From Bradyrhizobium daqingense (GTDB lineage Bacteria > Pseudomonadota > Alphaproteobacteria > Rhizobiales > Xanthobacteraceae), in the NCBI RefSeq assembly GCF_021044685.1, contig NZ_CP088014.1, forward strand, positions 3,582,001-3,646,000: 64,000 nt of DNA, written 5' to 3'. Within the stretch, counting starts at the first letter, position 1, and the number at the start of each line of letters is the position of its first letter. Shown here piece by piece: positions 9,237 to 17,508 of this stretch. Both the position numbers and the translations under genes were made by a program. The notes beneath the pieces were generated by a model. That model saw nothing but the letters and a program-made list of their open reading frames with translations, had not been told where the DNA came from and searched no databases.

Positions 9237-9315
9237 GTCATTCCGGGGTGCGCGTTAGCGCGAACCCGGAATCTCGAGATTCCGGGTTCGGCTCTTCGAG
9301 CCGCCCCGGAATGAC
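9237..9315. repeat. Dispersed palindromic repeat with a perfect 30-bp core
   Basis: The outer arms GTCATTCCGGGG and CCCCGGAATGAC are perfectly complementary. The central part, 9261-9290, is a perfect palindrome made from CGAACCCGGAATCTC and its complement. It lies 16 bp after the stop of the E1 gene, so it may also form the mRNA 3' end. No coding content is visible in the gap 9221-9468. Confidence 0.75.
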
Positions 9316-9468
9316 GGCTGGGCCACACTTGCCACGTTCCGCCACCGGCTCATATAACCTCCGTCCGCCGCAACGCTGGCCCCGCATATGGCGGGTTCAA
9401 CTGCCGGCGCTTTCGTGCAAGGATGCCTGCCGAAACGCCCCCTCCAAGCCCCCAAGAAGAGGTTACCG

Positions 9469-10899
9469 ATGGTCAATCGCATGCAATTCTACATCGACGG
9501 CGCCTGGGTCGATCCCGCCGTCAAGAAGTCCACCGCCGTGGTCAATCCGGCGACGGAAGAGGCGATGTACGAGGTTGCGCTGGGCTCCAAGGCTGACGTG
9601 GACAAGGCCGTTGCCGCCGCCAAGCGCGCCTTTGTGACATTTTCCCAGACCAGCCGCGAGGAGCGCGTCGCGCTGCTCACCAAGGTGATCGAGATCTACA
9701 AGGGCCGCCTCAAGGAGATCGGCGCGGCCGTCTCCGACGAGATGGGCGCGCCGCTGCCTATGGCGGAAAAGCTCCAGGCCGGCGCCGGCCTCGGCCATCT
9801 CATGACCACGCTCGACGTGCTCAAGAACTATCATTTCGAGGAGCCGGTCGGCACCGCCATGGTGCTGCGCGAGCCGATCGGCGTGGTCGGCATGATCACG
9901 CCCTGGAACTGGCCGCTCAACCAGATCGCCTGCAAGGTCGCGCCCGCGCTCGCCGCCGGCTGCACCATGATCCTGAAGCCGTCGGAGTTCACGCCGACGT
10001 CCGCGCTGATCTTCGCGGAGATCCTGCATGAAGCGGGCGTGCCGAAGGGCGTGTTCAACCTCGTCAACGGCCTCGGCCCCGAGGTCGGCGCTGCCATGAG
10101 CGAGCATCCCGACATTGACATGATCTCGTTCACCGGCTCGACCCGCGCCGGCATCGATGTCGCCAAGCGCGCAGCGCCCACCGTGAAACGCGTCAGCCAG
10201 GAGCTCGGCGGCAAGTCGCCGAACGTCATCCTCGAAGGCGCCGACCTCACGAAGGCGGTGACCGGCGGCGTGATGCACATGTTCAACAACTCCGGCCAGT
10301 CCTGCAACGCGCCCTCGCGCATGATCGTGCCGCTCTCGAAGATGAAGGAAGTCGCCGCGATCGCGAAGGCCGTCGCCGACAAGACCAAGGCCGGTGATCC
10401 CCGCGGCGAAGGCACCACCATCGGCCCGGTCGTCAACCGCGGTCAGTGGGACAAGATTCAGGGCCTGATCAAGAAGGGCATCGACGAGGGTGCAACGCTC
10501 GTCGCCGGTGGCCCCGGTCTGCCCGAAGGCGTCAACAAGGGCTTCTATGTCCGCCCGACCATCTTCGCCGACGTCACCCCTGAGATGACGATCGCGCGAG
10601 AAGAGATCTTCGGGCCGGTGCTGACCATCATCGGCGCCAAGGACGAAGCCGATGCCGTGCAGATCGCCAACGACACGCCCTATGGGCTTGCCGGCTATGT
10701 CTACGGTCCTTCGGTCGAGGACGCCAAGCGCGTCGGCCGCCAGATCCGTGCCGGCAACGTCAATCTCCAGGGCGTGCCGAACGATCGCACCGCGCCGTTC
10801 GGCGGCTACAAGCAGTCGGGCAACGGCCGCGAGTGGGGCAAGTACGGCCTCGAGGACTTCCTCGAAGTGAAGGCCGTCGCCGGCTTCAACGCGGCGTAA
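9469..10899 (+). CDS. NAD-dependent aldehyde dehydrogenase family protein
   Basis: The product is 476 aa, normal for the ALDH superfamily. Signature segments are ITPWNWPLNQ (oxyanion Asn), KPSEFTPTSAL (NAD binding), FTGSTRAG, the general base Glu in QELGGKSPN and the nucleophile Cys in NNSGQSCNAPSR. The start at 9469 (MVNRMQFYIDG) is chosen over an upstream in-frame start at 9388, because AGAAGAGG precedes it and the N-terminus is typical. It oxidises an aldehyde to the acid in the cytoplasm. Neighbours do not fix the substrate. Confidence 0.92.
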   Translation: MVNRMQFYIDGAWVDPAVKKSTAVVNPATEEAMYEVALGSKADVDKAVAAAKRAFVTFSQTSREERVALLTKVIEIYKGRLKEIGAAVSDEMGAPLPMAEKLQAGAGLGHLMTTLDVLKNYHFEEPVGTAMVLREPIGVVGMITPWNWPLNQIACKVAPALAAGCTMILKPSEFTPTSALIFAEILHEAGVPKGVFNLVNGLGPEVGAAMSEHPDIDMISFTGSTRAGIDVAKRAAPTVKRVSQELGGKSPNVILEGADLTKAVTGGVMHMFNNSGQSCNAPSRMIVPLSKMKEVAAIAKAVADKTKAGDPRGEGTTIGPVVNRGQWDKIQGLIKKGIDEGATLVAGGPGLPEGVNKGFYVRPTIFADVTPEMTIAREEIFGPVLTIIGAKDEADAVQIANDTPYGLAGYVYGPSVEDAKRVGRQIRAGNVNLQGVPNDRTAPFGGYKQSGNGREWGKYGLEDFLEVKAVAGFNAA

Positions 10900-10921
10900 G
10901 CTTATCGCGTGAACGAACACG

Positions 10922-10953
10922 ACGCCGGCGCGGGCAACCGCTCCGGCGTTTTT
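10922..10953 (+). terminator. Rho-independent terminator after the aldehyde dehydrogenase
   Basis: ACGCCGG and CCGGCGT form a 7-bp GC-rich stem, followed at once by TTTTT. The hairpin lies 22 bp after the aldehyde dehydrogenase stop codon. Confidence 0.6.
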
Positions 10954-10980
10954 CGTTTCGTCATTGCGAGGAGGGATCTC

Positions 10981-11073
10981 GTAGGGTGGGCAAAGACGCG
11001 TTCTTCGCGCGACGTGCCCACCATCACGAGCCAAGCAAGACATGGTGGGCACGCTTCGCTTTGCCCACCCTAC
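10981..11073. repeat. Dispersed palindromic repeat, family B, copy 2
   Basis: GTAGGGTGGGCAAAG at the left end pairs with CTTTGCCCACCCTAC at the right end, and internal GTGCCCACC pairs with GGTGGGCAC. It is a shorter, cleaner copy of the element at 5117-5239. It sits between convergent genes, preceded by a CATTGCGAGGAG fragment at about 10962 that resembles the left arm of family C. Confidence 0.8.
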
Positions 11074-11095
11074 GAGACCATTCCATTGCCGCGCG

Positions 11096-12073
11096 CTATC
11101 CGCCCAACGCCCCCTGCGTGTTCACATACAGCGCGTAGATCGACTGGCTCGCGGCCATGAACAGGCGGTTGCGCTTGACGCCGCCGAAGCAGACGTTCGC
11201 GCAGCGCTCGGGTAGCGCAATGCGGCCGATCATGACGCCGTCGGGCGCGAACACCACGACGCCGTCGAGCTCGGGATCGCCCATGCCCCAGCCGCACCAG
11301 AGGTTGCCGTCGATGTCGCAGCGCATGCCATCTGGCGTGCCGGGACCGGCATCGATGTGGACGCGCTTGTTGGAAATCGTGGTGCCGTCAGGCGAAACGT
11401 CATAGGCAAGGATCCTGCGGTTCGGCACGCCGCGGGATTCGACGACGTAGAGGATCTTTTCGTCCGGCGAGAAGCACAACCCGTTGGGTCCGCGCACGCC
11501 CTCGGCGACGATGGTCGCCTTGCCGGTCTCGGGATCGAGTCGGTAGACGTTGGGATCGATTTCGGGTTCGGCCTTGTAGCCCTCGTAATTGCCGAGCAGG
11601 CCGAAGGTCGGGTCGGTGAACCAGATCGAGCCGTCCGATTTGACAACGACATCGTTCGGCGAGTTCAACCGCTTGCCGTTGAATTGATCCATCAGCACGG
11701 TGATGCTGCCGTCATATTCGGTGCGCGTCACGCGCCGGCCGCCATGCTCGCAGGTGATCAGCCGGCCTTGGCGGTCGCGTGTGTTGCCGTTGGCGAAATT
11801 GGAGGGCTTGCGGAATACGGAGACTGCGCCGGTCTCCTCCTCCCATTTGATGATGCGCTGGTTGGGGATGTCGCTGCACAGAAGGTAGCGCCCGTCGCCG
11901 AACCAGACGGGGCCCTCCGCCCAGCGCAGACCAGTCGCCAGCCGCTCTACCGCCGAAAGCTTCAGCCAATATTTCTCGAAGCGGGGATCGAATGCCCTAA
12001 TCGCGGGGTCGGGGTAATAGGTCGCCGGCCGCCAGCCTGGACGTTCCTGGGAGTCGGACGATGCCTCATTCAT
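11096..12073 (-). CDS. SMP-30/gluconolactonase family sugar lactonase
   Basis: The 325-aa beta-propeller protein has the family blades: WAEGPVWFGDGRYLLCSDI (metal-binding Glu), SPNDVVVKSDGSIWFTDPT (Asn) and GPNGLCFSPDEKILYVVES, with TPDGMRCDIDGNLWCG near the end. The frame stays open far upstream, but the ATG at 12073 (MNEASSDSQ) gives the usual family length and leaves a 90-bp divergent promoter region. The neighbour at 12164 is a uronate dehydrogenase-like enzyme whose product would be an aldaro-lactone. Hydrolysis of that lactone is therefore the most likely role. This is inference from context; other sugar lactones are possible. Confidence 0.82.
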   Translation of the reverse strand: MNEASSDSQERPGWRPATYYPDPAIRAFDPRFEKYWLKLSAVERLATGLRWAEGPVWFGDGRYLLCSDIPNQRIIKWEEETGAVSVFRKPSNFANGNTRDRQGRLITCEHGGRRVTRTEYDGSITVLMDQFNGKRLNSPNDVVVKSDGSIWFTDPTFGLLGNYEGYKAEPEIDPNVYRLDPETGKATIVAEGVRGPNGLCFSPDEKILYVVESRGVPNRRILAYDVSPDGTTISNKRVHIDAGPGTPDGMRCDIDGNLWCGWGMGDPELDGVVVFAPDGVMIGRIALPERCANVCFGGVKRNRLFMAASQSIYALYVNTQGALGG

Positions 12074-12121
12074 GTCGGTTCTCTCGTTTCGTTCCCTCTG
12101 GACAATCCAGCTATCATTAGA

Positions 12122-12131
12122 GACACGTGTC
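12122..12131. promoter_or_regulatory. Palindromic candidate operator between lactonase and uronate dehydrogenase genes
   Basis: GACACGTGTC is a perfect 10-bp palindrome midway between the two divergent starts (12073 and 12164). No regulator gene is adjacent, so the binding protein is unknown. The start at 12164 has its own ribosome binding site (GGTGAGG, 8 bp before the ATG). Confidence 0.35.
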
Positions 12132-12163
12132 CGCAAATCGGTCACCACAGGTGAGGAAAAGAC

Positions 12164-12988
12164 ATGCCGTGTATTCTGATGACGGGAGCTTCGGGCGGAA
12201 TCGGCACGAGCCTGCGGAAACTGCTGCCGCCGATCTATCCGGATCTCCTGCTCTCCGACATCAGGCCGCCGGCCGATCTCGGCGCGAACGAGAAGTTCGA
12301 GGCGGCGGACCTCGCCGATCTCGCGCAGTGCGAGGCGATCTGCGAGGGCGTCGACGGCATCCTCCATTTCGGTGGCTATTCGGTCGAAGGCACCTGGGAT
12401 CAAATCCTCCAGGCCAACATCATCGGCGGCTACAATCTGTTCGAAGCCGCGTACCGCAAGGGCGTCAAGCGCGTGGTGTTCGCCTCGTCGAACCACGCCG
12501 TCGGCTTCTATCCGCGCCACCACAAGATCGGCACCGACGTTACCCCGCGCCCCGACGGCCGCTATGGCGTCAGCAAGGTGTTCGGCGAGGCGCTCGGCGC
12601 GCTTTACGCCGACAAGCACGGGATGAAGGTGACATGCCTGCGCATCGGCAATTTCGGCGACATGCCGCTCGACCAGCGCCGGCTCTCGATCTGGCTCAAG
12701 CCCGACGACCTCGTGCAGCTCTGCCGCATCGGGCTCGAGCATCCCGACATCCATTTCGAGGTCTTCTACGGCGCCTCATTCAACGAGCGCGCGTGGTGGG
12801 ACAACCATCGCGCCTACGAACTCGGCTACCGCCCCACGGGACGCGCCGAGGATTTCCGCGAGCACGCGATGGCCGAGCAGGCCAAGCTGAAGCCGGATCC
12901 GGTCGGCGACTATTTCCAGGGCGGCACGTTCTGCAGCATGGAGTTCGATGGCGACGCCAGCCGGATCATCGATTGGAAGAAGCGGTAG
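12164..12988 (+). CDS. udh: NAD-dependent epimerase/dehydratase, uronate dehydrogenase-like
   Basis: This 274-aa extended short-chain dehydrogenase has a Rossmann glycine motif (MTGASGGIG), a catalytic Tyr134/Lys138 pair (RYGVSKVFGE) and an upstream Ser in the FASSNHAVGFYPR stretch. That stretch, together with RPDGRYGVSK and GASFNERAWWDN, is characteristic of bacterial uronate dehydrogenases. These oxidise galacturonate or glucuronate to the aldaro-1,5-lactone with NAD+. The divergent SMP-30 lactonase supplies a plausible next step toward aldarate. Substrate assignment rests on motif similarity to the Agrobacterium enzyme as I remember it. Confidence 0.75.
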   Translation: MPCILMTGASGGIGTSLRKLLPPIYPDLLLSDIRPPADLGANEKFEAADLADLAQCEAICEGVDGILHFGGYSVEGTWDQILQANIIGGYNLFEAAYRKGVKRVVFASSNHAVGFYPRHHKIGTDVTPRPDGRYGVSKVFGEALGALYADKHGMKVTCLRIGNFGDMPLDQRRLSIWLKPDDLVQLCRIGLEHPDIHFEVFYGASFNERAWWDNHRAYELGYRPTGRAEDFREHAMAEQAKLKPDPVGDYFQGGTFCSMEFDGDASRIIDWKKR

Positions 12989-13069
12989 TCCTCGGAGCTC
13001 AAGCTGTCGCAGCGGCGGTGCTGCGCCGTGAGGAGAGTGAAAGTTGGACTCGTGGCCCCTCACAACCAT

Positions 13070-13152
13070 CATTGCGAGGAGCGCTTGCGACGAAGCAATC
13101 CAGAATATCTCTGCGGAAAGATTCTGGATTGCTTCGCTGCGCTCGCAATGAC
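13070..13152. repeat. Dispersed palindromic repeat, family C, copy 1
   Basis: The left arm CATTGCGAGGAGCG plus GAAGCAATCCAGA is mirrored by TCTGGATTGCTTCG plus CTCGCAATGAC. Copies 2 and 3 are at 22706-22787 and 29407-29488. It occupies the space between convergent genes. Confidence 0.85.
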
Positions 13153-13167
13153 GCGTCGAGGGAGCAT

Positions 13168-14097
13168 TCAGAAATGCAGATTGATCCGCAACAGCGCCTG
13201 ATGGCGCTCGAACTGCTCCAGGTTGAGGCTGCGGCTGTCGCCGACGGCGCTGCCTGCAACCTGCATCTGCCAGGTGCCGGAGATGCCGACGTCCTTTGAG
13301 ATGGTGTAGGAGAAGGTGGGCCCCGCGAAGACAGCATCGCCGACGTAGCGATTCAGCGCGCCACCGTCGTAGGCCCGCGCGTAGCGAATGCCGAGGCCGA
13401 GCACGAGGTCGGGCGTCAATACATAAGATATCGCGGACTGGAGCTGCATCTCGGAATCGTGCCGCCACAGATTGGTGGCGATCTCGCGCGTTCCGCCGGT
13501 CGCGTACCAGACGTTGAAGGCCGCAAACAGCCTGTCCTTGATCAGCTCGCTGTCGAACAGCGCGGCGAACTCACCGCCATATTGTGCGATGTGCATGCCG
13601 CTGCCGTCGTCGATTCTACTCCAGCCCGGCTGCGCGTGGAGGGTCAACCCGAACGGTGCGACGGCGCGATCGACCAGCTTGTAGCGCAGCTCGAGCGCTC
13701 CGCCGCTGAAAGCGATATCCCGATGATCGGCGAGTCCCGGAACGCCCTTGATATGCTGTCCGCTCAGCGAGAATCCGGGTGCGATCCGGAAGTTGTCCGA
13801 CACCGTGTACTTGACCTGGTTGAGATTGGCCCAGGCTGCGTATGAGCCGGAGCGCTTGCCAAACGCGCCGACATTCTCGAACTCGACCTCGATGTCACCC
13901 TTCTTGCCGATATCGGAGCCCATGCTGAAACCAAAAATGTGTTCGGTGTCGATCTCAGCGTGAGCTGGCGGCAGGCCTTGCGCTGGTTTCGGCCTGCCCT
14001 CGGCGAAGGCCGAGACGCAGCTCACCAGTTGACTGGCCAAGATGATCGTTGCCGTCGCTGCGGCGCGCGGGAAGCTCAATTTTCCAAACACGAACAA
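13168..14097 (-). CDS. Outer-membrane beta-barrel protein, function unknown
   Basis: The 309-aa protein begins with a signal peptide (basic MFVFGKLSFPRAAA, a hydrophobic stretch, then a probable cut after AFA at about residue 32). The mature part is made of alternating amphipathic strands (FSLSGQHIKG, LTLHAQPGWSRI, AAFNVWYATGG, VLGLGIRYARAY) and ends in Phe (LLRINLHF), the usual C-terminal signal for barrel assembly. It therefore probably forms an outer-membrane barrel of about 12-14 strands. I do not recognise a specific family; it may belong with metabolite-channel-like or MetA-like barrels. It is monocistronic. Confidence 0.65.
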   Translation of the reverse strand: MFVFGKLSFPRAAATATIILASQLVSCVSAFAEGRPKPAQGLPPAHAEIDTEHIFGFSMGSDIGKKGDIEVEFENVGAFGKRSGSYAAWANLNQVKYTVSDNFRIAPGFSLSGQHIKGVPGLADHRDIAFSGGALELRYKLVDRAVAPFGLTLHAQPGWSRIDDGSGMHIAQYGGEFAALFDSELIKDRLFAAFNVWYATGGTREIATNLWRHDSEMQLQSAISYVLTPDLVLGLGIRYARAYDGGALNRYVGDAVFAGPTFSYTISKDVGISGTWQMQVAGSAVGDSRSLNLEQFERHQALLRINLHF

Positions 14098-14405
14098 TCA
14101 ATCCCTCGACCGGGCCCTCCTTCACGCATGCACTGAAAATCTCGGTCGCAGCGCGGCCCCATGCAAATGCAAGTCATTCGCAGAAGGATTTCACGGAGCG
14201 GCCATCGATGCAATTATTGCGGATCATTCTTAGTTGCGTTCAAGTGTCGCGGCAGCGCGACAGGGTTCCCGCATCAAGCGCGTCGTGGGCGTCCGGGCAC
14301 GCGGCGGCAAGACATTCGAGGGGATCGGGGCCGACTTGATTCGAGGAGCACGAAACGTGGCTGCGCGACCTTGCGCGCTCGGCAACTACGGGATGGCGCC
14401 GGGCA
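14098..14405. other. Intergenic region without a recognised gene
   Basis: The 308 bp separate the starts and ends of two minus-strand genes. The right part would hold the end of the transcript from 15335, and the left part the promoter of the barrel gene. Short open frames here lack ribosome binding sites and recognisable motifs. No repeat shared with the rest of the window was noticed. Confidence 0.5.
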
Positions 14406-15335
14406 TCAACCTCTGGCGACGTCTCGACTCATCCTCTGCAATCGCGCAAAGGCGGCCCACGCGTTTGGGTATTGGGCGTCCTTTGGATCGATCGTGAGCA
14501 GCGCGCGGCACGCCTCGTCGATGTCTGCCGGTGAGGGGCGCATCGAGACGTCGGCCGCTGATTCTGCTTTCTTCCAGCGATCCTCGACGTCTTGCGCCAG
14601 GGCCAGAGCTTCCGATGGGGTTCGCTTCCGGGTTGGCCTCGCCAAGGCGTGATCCGAAGCGAATGTGGGCCACGCGGCGGGAGGCCGATCGGCTCGCCAC
14701 TCGCTCTCCTTGGCGACCTCGCGCGCAGCGAGCCGATTTGCTCCCTGTCCATTTCCACCATCAGACGGCACCGTCCGGGCGGCCAGTTCACGGACCTGCT
14801 GCTCCATCGTGCCACCGGATGACGATCCCGCCGTTGAGGCTGCCGGCTTCGTCAGGGCGGGTGCAACCGACGTCTTCACGTCGGGGACGACACTCTGAAC
14901 GGACTTGACGATCGACGACGCGCCGGGCGACAGAACCGGCCGCTGTTGCGCGACTTTATCGTCTGCAGTGGGGCAAGGCCTGTATCCGGAACGCTGATGC
15001 GTCACCCGTCCATCGTCATCGATGCGGGCAAAATCAATGGCCACGGTGTAGACGAAGGCGACATCGACGAACTGGCCGGACTTGTCCCGTGCCTTGACAC
15101 CCCCGCAAACATACCTCGCTGCGCCGGCCTCGACCGAATGCAACGCGCCGAATGTGGCTGTTCCAGGATCGATCAGCGCATGTCGGACCGCTGCGCGGGC
15201 TTTCGAATGTTCCGACGAGAATGTGCTGAGCAGGACGTCCGGGTTGATGAAAGCAGGCTGGTAATACCAGACACACTCTGCAGCGAAGAAAGCTGCGCCG
15301 AAGCCGGCTGCGATCAGGAAACCAGGTAAATTCAT
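14406..15335 (-). CDS. Membrane-anchored hypothetical protein
   Basis: The 309-aa product starts with one hydrophobic helix (LPGFLIAAGFGAAFFAAECV, residues 3-22) that could be an anchor or an uncleaved signal. Residues 40-125 look like a small extracytoplasmic domain (KARAAVRHALIDPGTATFG, YVCGGVKARDKSGQFVDV). The same pattern occurs in other small periplasmic proteins that begin a domain with 'DP..A.F' and contain 'VCG.VN.K...G.Y'. The middle is Ser/Thr/Pro-rich and low in complexity, and the end is a charged helical region (EALALAQDVEDRWKKAES). I do not know its function. It is flanked by gaps on both sides and appears monocistronic. Confidence 0.6.
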   Translation of the reverse strand: MNLPGFLIAAGFGAAFFAAECVWYYQPAFINPDVLLSTFSSEHSKARAAVRHALIDPGTATFGALHSVEAGAARYVCGGVKARDKSGQFVDVAFVYTVAIDFARIDDDGRVTHQRSGYRPCPTADDKVAQQRPVLSPGASSIVKSVQSVVPDVKTSVAPALTKPAASTAGSSSGGTMEQQVRELAARTVPSDGGNGQGANRLAAREVAKESEWRADRPPAAWPTFASDHALARPTRKRTPSEALALAQDVEDRWKKAESAADVSMRPSPADIDEACRALLTIDPKDAQYPNAWAAFARLQRMSRDVARG

Positions 15336-15405
15336 GTGATTGCTCCGGGCAATGGAACCCGGAATGGTTGTTGTGTGTTGCAGACACCATTTGGAATAGA
15401 GTCCT

Positions 15406-15701
15406 CTAATAAGCCGTTAATCGGTTGAGAGATTGAGCGACATCTACCAGAAGATACCCGCTGAATCGGATGAGTTCCCTCGGGTCCATCGTGCGCGGCA
15501 GGTGTTCATCCTGGTCCAACAGGCGGAGCACGAGCGTTTGGCAGTGCCGCGCCAGCATCTCCCGGCCTCGTAGATCTGGCGTACCTCGTCCGCGGAGCAG
15601 AACCGCACGGTCGCGACGACATTCTTCGCGCGGCGAACGATGCCGTTCAGCATCCGCCAGCGCTTGGCGCACGAGGCAGCGCGCTGGGTGCCGTAGCGCA
15701 C
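15406..15701 (-). pseudogene. Possible frameshifted small gene of unknown function
   Basis: Two overlapping minus-strand frames join into one sensible small protein if a single base shift is assumed near 15570. The upstream frame reads from a GTG at 15701 through ADEVRQIYEAGR. The downstream frame continues MLARHCQTLVLRLLDQDEHL and ends LLVDVAQSLNRLTAY at 15406. Each half alone ends in low-quality, Arg-rich sequence. The family is unknown to me. It could be a recent decay product or a sequencing artefact; it may also be chance. Confidence 0.35.
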
Positions 15702-15777
15702 GCGACTGTTAGATCGATCTTATTGACAATCCGACCTGGGGCGATACCACGATGGTTAGCATGGAAGGAGCGGCACG

Positions 15778-17496
15778 ATGACGAGTGGTTTGCGCAAGGG
15801 TCTGACGAGCTATGGCGATGCCGGCTTCTCGCTGTTCCTGCGCAAGGCGTTCATCAAGGCGATGGGCTATTCCGACGACGCGCTGGAGCGTCCGATCGTC
15901 GGCATCACCAACACCTATAGCGACTACAATCCCTGCCACGGCAACGTTCCGCAGATCATCGAGGCCGCCAAGCGCGGCGTGATGCTGTCCGGCGCGATGC
16001 CGTTCGTGTTTCCGACGATCTCGATCGCCGAAAGCTTTGCGCATCCGACCTCGATGTATCTGCGCAATCTGATGGCGATGGACACCGAGGAGATGATCCG
16101 CGCGCAGCCGATGGATGCGGTGATCGTCATCGGCGGCTGCGACAAGACGCTGCCGGCGCAGGTGATGGCCGCGATCAGCGCCGATCTGCCGACGGTGGTC
16201 ATCCCGGTTGGGCCCATGGTGGTCGGCCATCACAAGGGCGAGGTGCTGGGCGCCTGCACCGACTGCCGCCGTCTCTGGGCGAAATATCGCGCTGGCGACA
16301 TAGACGATGCCGAGATCGAAGCCGTGAACGGCCGTCTGGCGCCCTCGGTCGGCACCTGCATGGTGATGGGCACCGCCTCGACCATGGCCTGCATGATCGA
16401 AGCCATGGGCCTGTCGCTGCCGATGAGCGCGACGATCCCGGCGCCGCACGCCGAGCGCTTTCGCTCGGCGGAGGCGAGCGGCAGGGTAGCCGCCGAAATG
16501 GCGAAGGCGAAGGGGCCGAAGCCGAGCGAGGTGCTGACGCCGGCCTCGTTCAGGAACGCGCAGGTCGTGCTCCAGGCCATCGGCGGCTCGACCAATGGCT
16601 TGATCCATCTCACGGCGATGGCGCATCGCTCGCCGCATCGCCTCGATCTCAAAAAATTCGACCAGATCGGCCGCGAGGTGCCGGTGCTGGTCGACCTGAA
16701 GCCGTCCGGCGAGCATTACATGGAGCATTTCCATCACGCAGGCGGCGTGCCGAAATTGCTGGCGCAGCTCGGCGATCTCGTCGATCTCGACGCGAAGACC
16801 ATCACCGGCCAGACACTGCGCGAGATCGCGGCGAATGCGGAGGACGTGCCGGGCCAAGACGCGATCCGCCCGCGCGACAATCCGATCAAGAAGGAAGGCG
16901 GCCTCGCGGTCCTGCACGGCAATCTCGCTCCGCGCGGCGCCGTGATCAAGCAATCGGCCGCGAGCCCGAAGCTGCTGCAGCATACCGGGCGCGCCGTCGT
17001 GTTCGAATCCGTCGAGGACATGACCTTGCGGGTCGACGACCCCGATCTCGACGTCAGCGCCGACGACGTGCTGGTGCTGCGCAATGCCGGCCCGAAGGGG
17101 GCGCCGGGCATGCCGGAAGCCGGCTATCTGCCGATCCCGAAAAAGCTCGCGCGCGGCGGCACCAAGGACATGGTGCGCATCTCGGATGCGCGCATGAGCG
17201 GCACCGCGTTCGGCACCATCGTTCTGCACATCACGCCGGAATCCGCCGTCGGCGGGCCGTTGGCGCTGGTGCAGAACGGCGACATGATCAGCCTCGATGT
17301 GGCCAAGCGCAGCATCGAGCTGCTGGTCGATGCCACCGAGCTCGAGCGGCGCCGCGCCGCGCTGAAGCCTCCCGCTGCGGCCGAGGAGGCGCGGCGCGGC
17401 TACGCCTGGCTGTTCAACGAGACCATCATGCAGGCCGACGAGGGCTGCGACTTCGATTTCATGCAGCGGACCGGGCCCGGCGCCGCGAAGGGCTGA
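15778..17496 (+). CDS. IlvD/Edd family dehydratase, probably acting on a sugar acid
   Basis: The 572-aa protein has the three iron-sulfur cysteines of the dihydroxy-acid/sugar-acid dehydratase family at Cys53 (DYNPCHGN), Cys121 (IGGCDKT) and Cys194 (GTCMVMGTA). The C-terminal end has the swivel domain with SDARMSGTAFGTIVLHITPE. That C-terminal wording and the length fit sugar-acid dehydratases (arabonate/xylonate type) better than the IlvD of valine synthesis. AAGGAG lies 9-10 bp before the ATG. The reaction would be removal of water from an aldonic acid to give a 2-keto-3-deoxy acid. The exact substrate is unknown. Confidence 0.85.
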   Translation: MTSGLRKGLTSYGDAGFSLFLRKAFIKAMGYSDDALERPIVGITNTYSDYNPCHGNVPQIIEAAKRGVMLSGAMPFVFPTISIAESFAHPTSMYLRNLMAMDTEEMIRAQPMDAVIVIGGCDKTLPAQVMAAISADLPTVVIPVGPMVVGHHKGEVLGACTDCRRLWAKYRAGDIDDAEIEAVNGRLAPSVGTCMVMGTASTMACMIEAMGLSLPMSATIPAPHAERFRSAEASGRVAAEMAKAKGPKPSEVLTPASFRNAQVVLQAIGGSTNGLIHLTAMAHRSPHRLDLKKFDQIGREVPVLVDLKPSGEHYMEHFHHAGGVPKLLAQLGDLVDLDAKTITGQTLREIAANAEDVPGQDAIRPRDNPIKKEGGLAVLHGNLAPRGAVIKQSAASPKLLQHTGRAVVFESVEDMTLRVDDPDLDVSADDVLVLRNAGPKGAPGMPEAGYLPIPKKLARGGTKDMVRISDARMSGTAFGTIVLHITPESAVGGPLALVQNGDMISLDVAKRSIELLVDATELERRRAALKPPAAAEEARRGYAWLFNETIMQADEGCDFDFMQRTGPGAAKG

Positions 17497-17508
17497 GCGG
17501 CCGCGGCG

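Noticed and set aside
12127..13299. Long plus-strand frame overlapping the uronate dehydrogenase gene in another frame
   Set aside because: Arg-rich out-of-frame reading that even runs through a dispersed repeat. The dehydrogenase frame has clear motifs.
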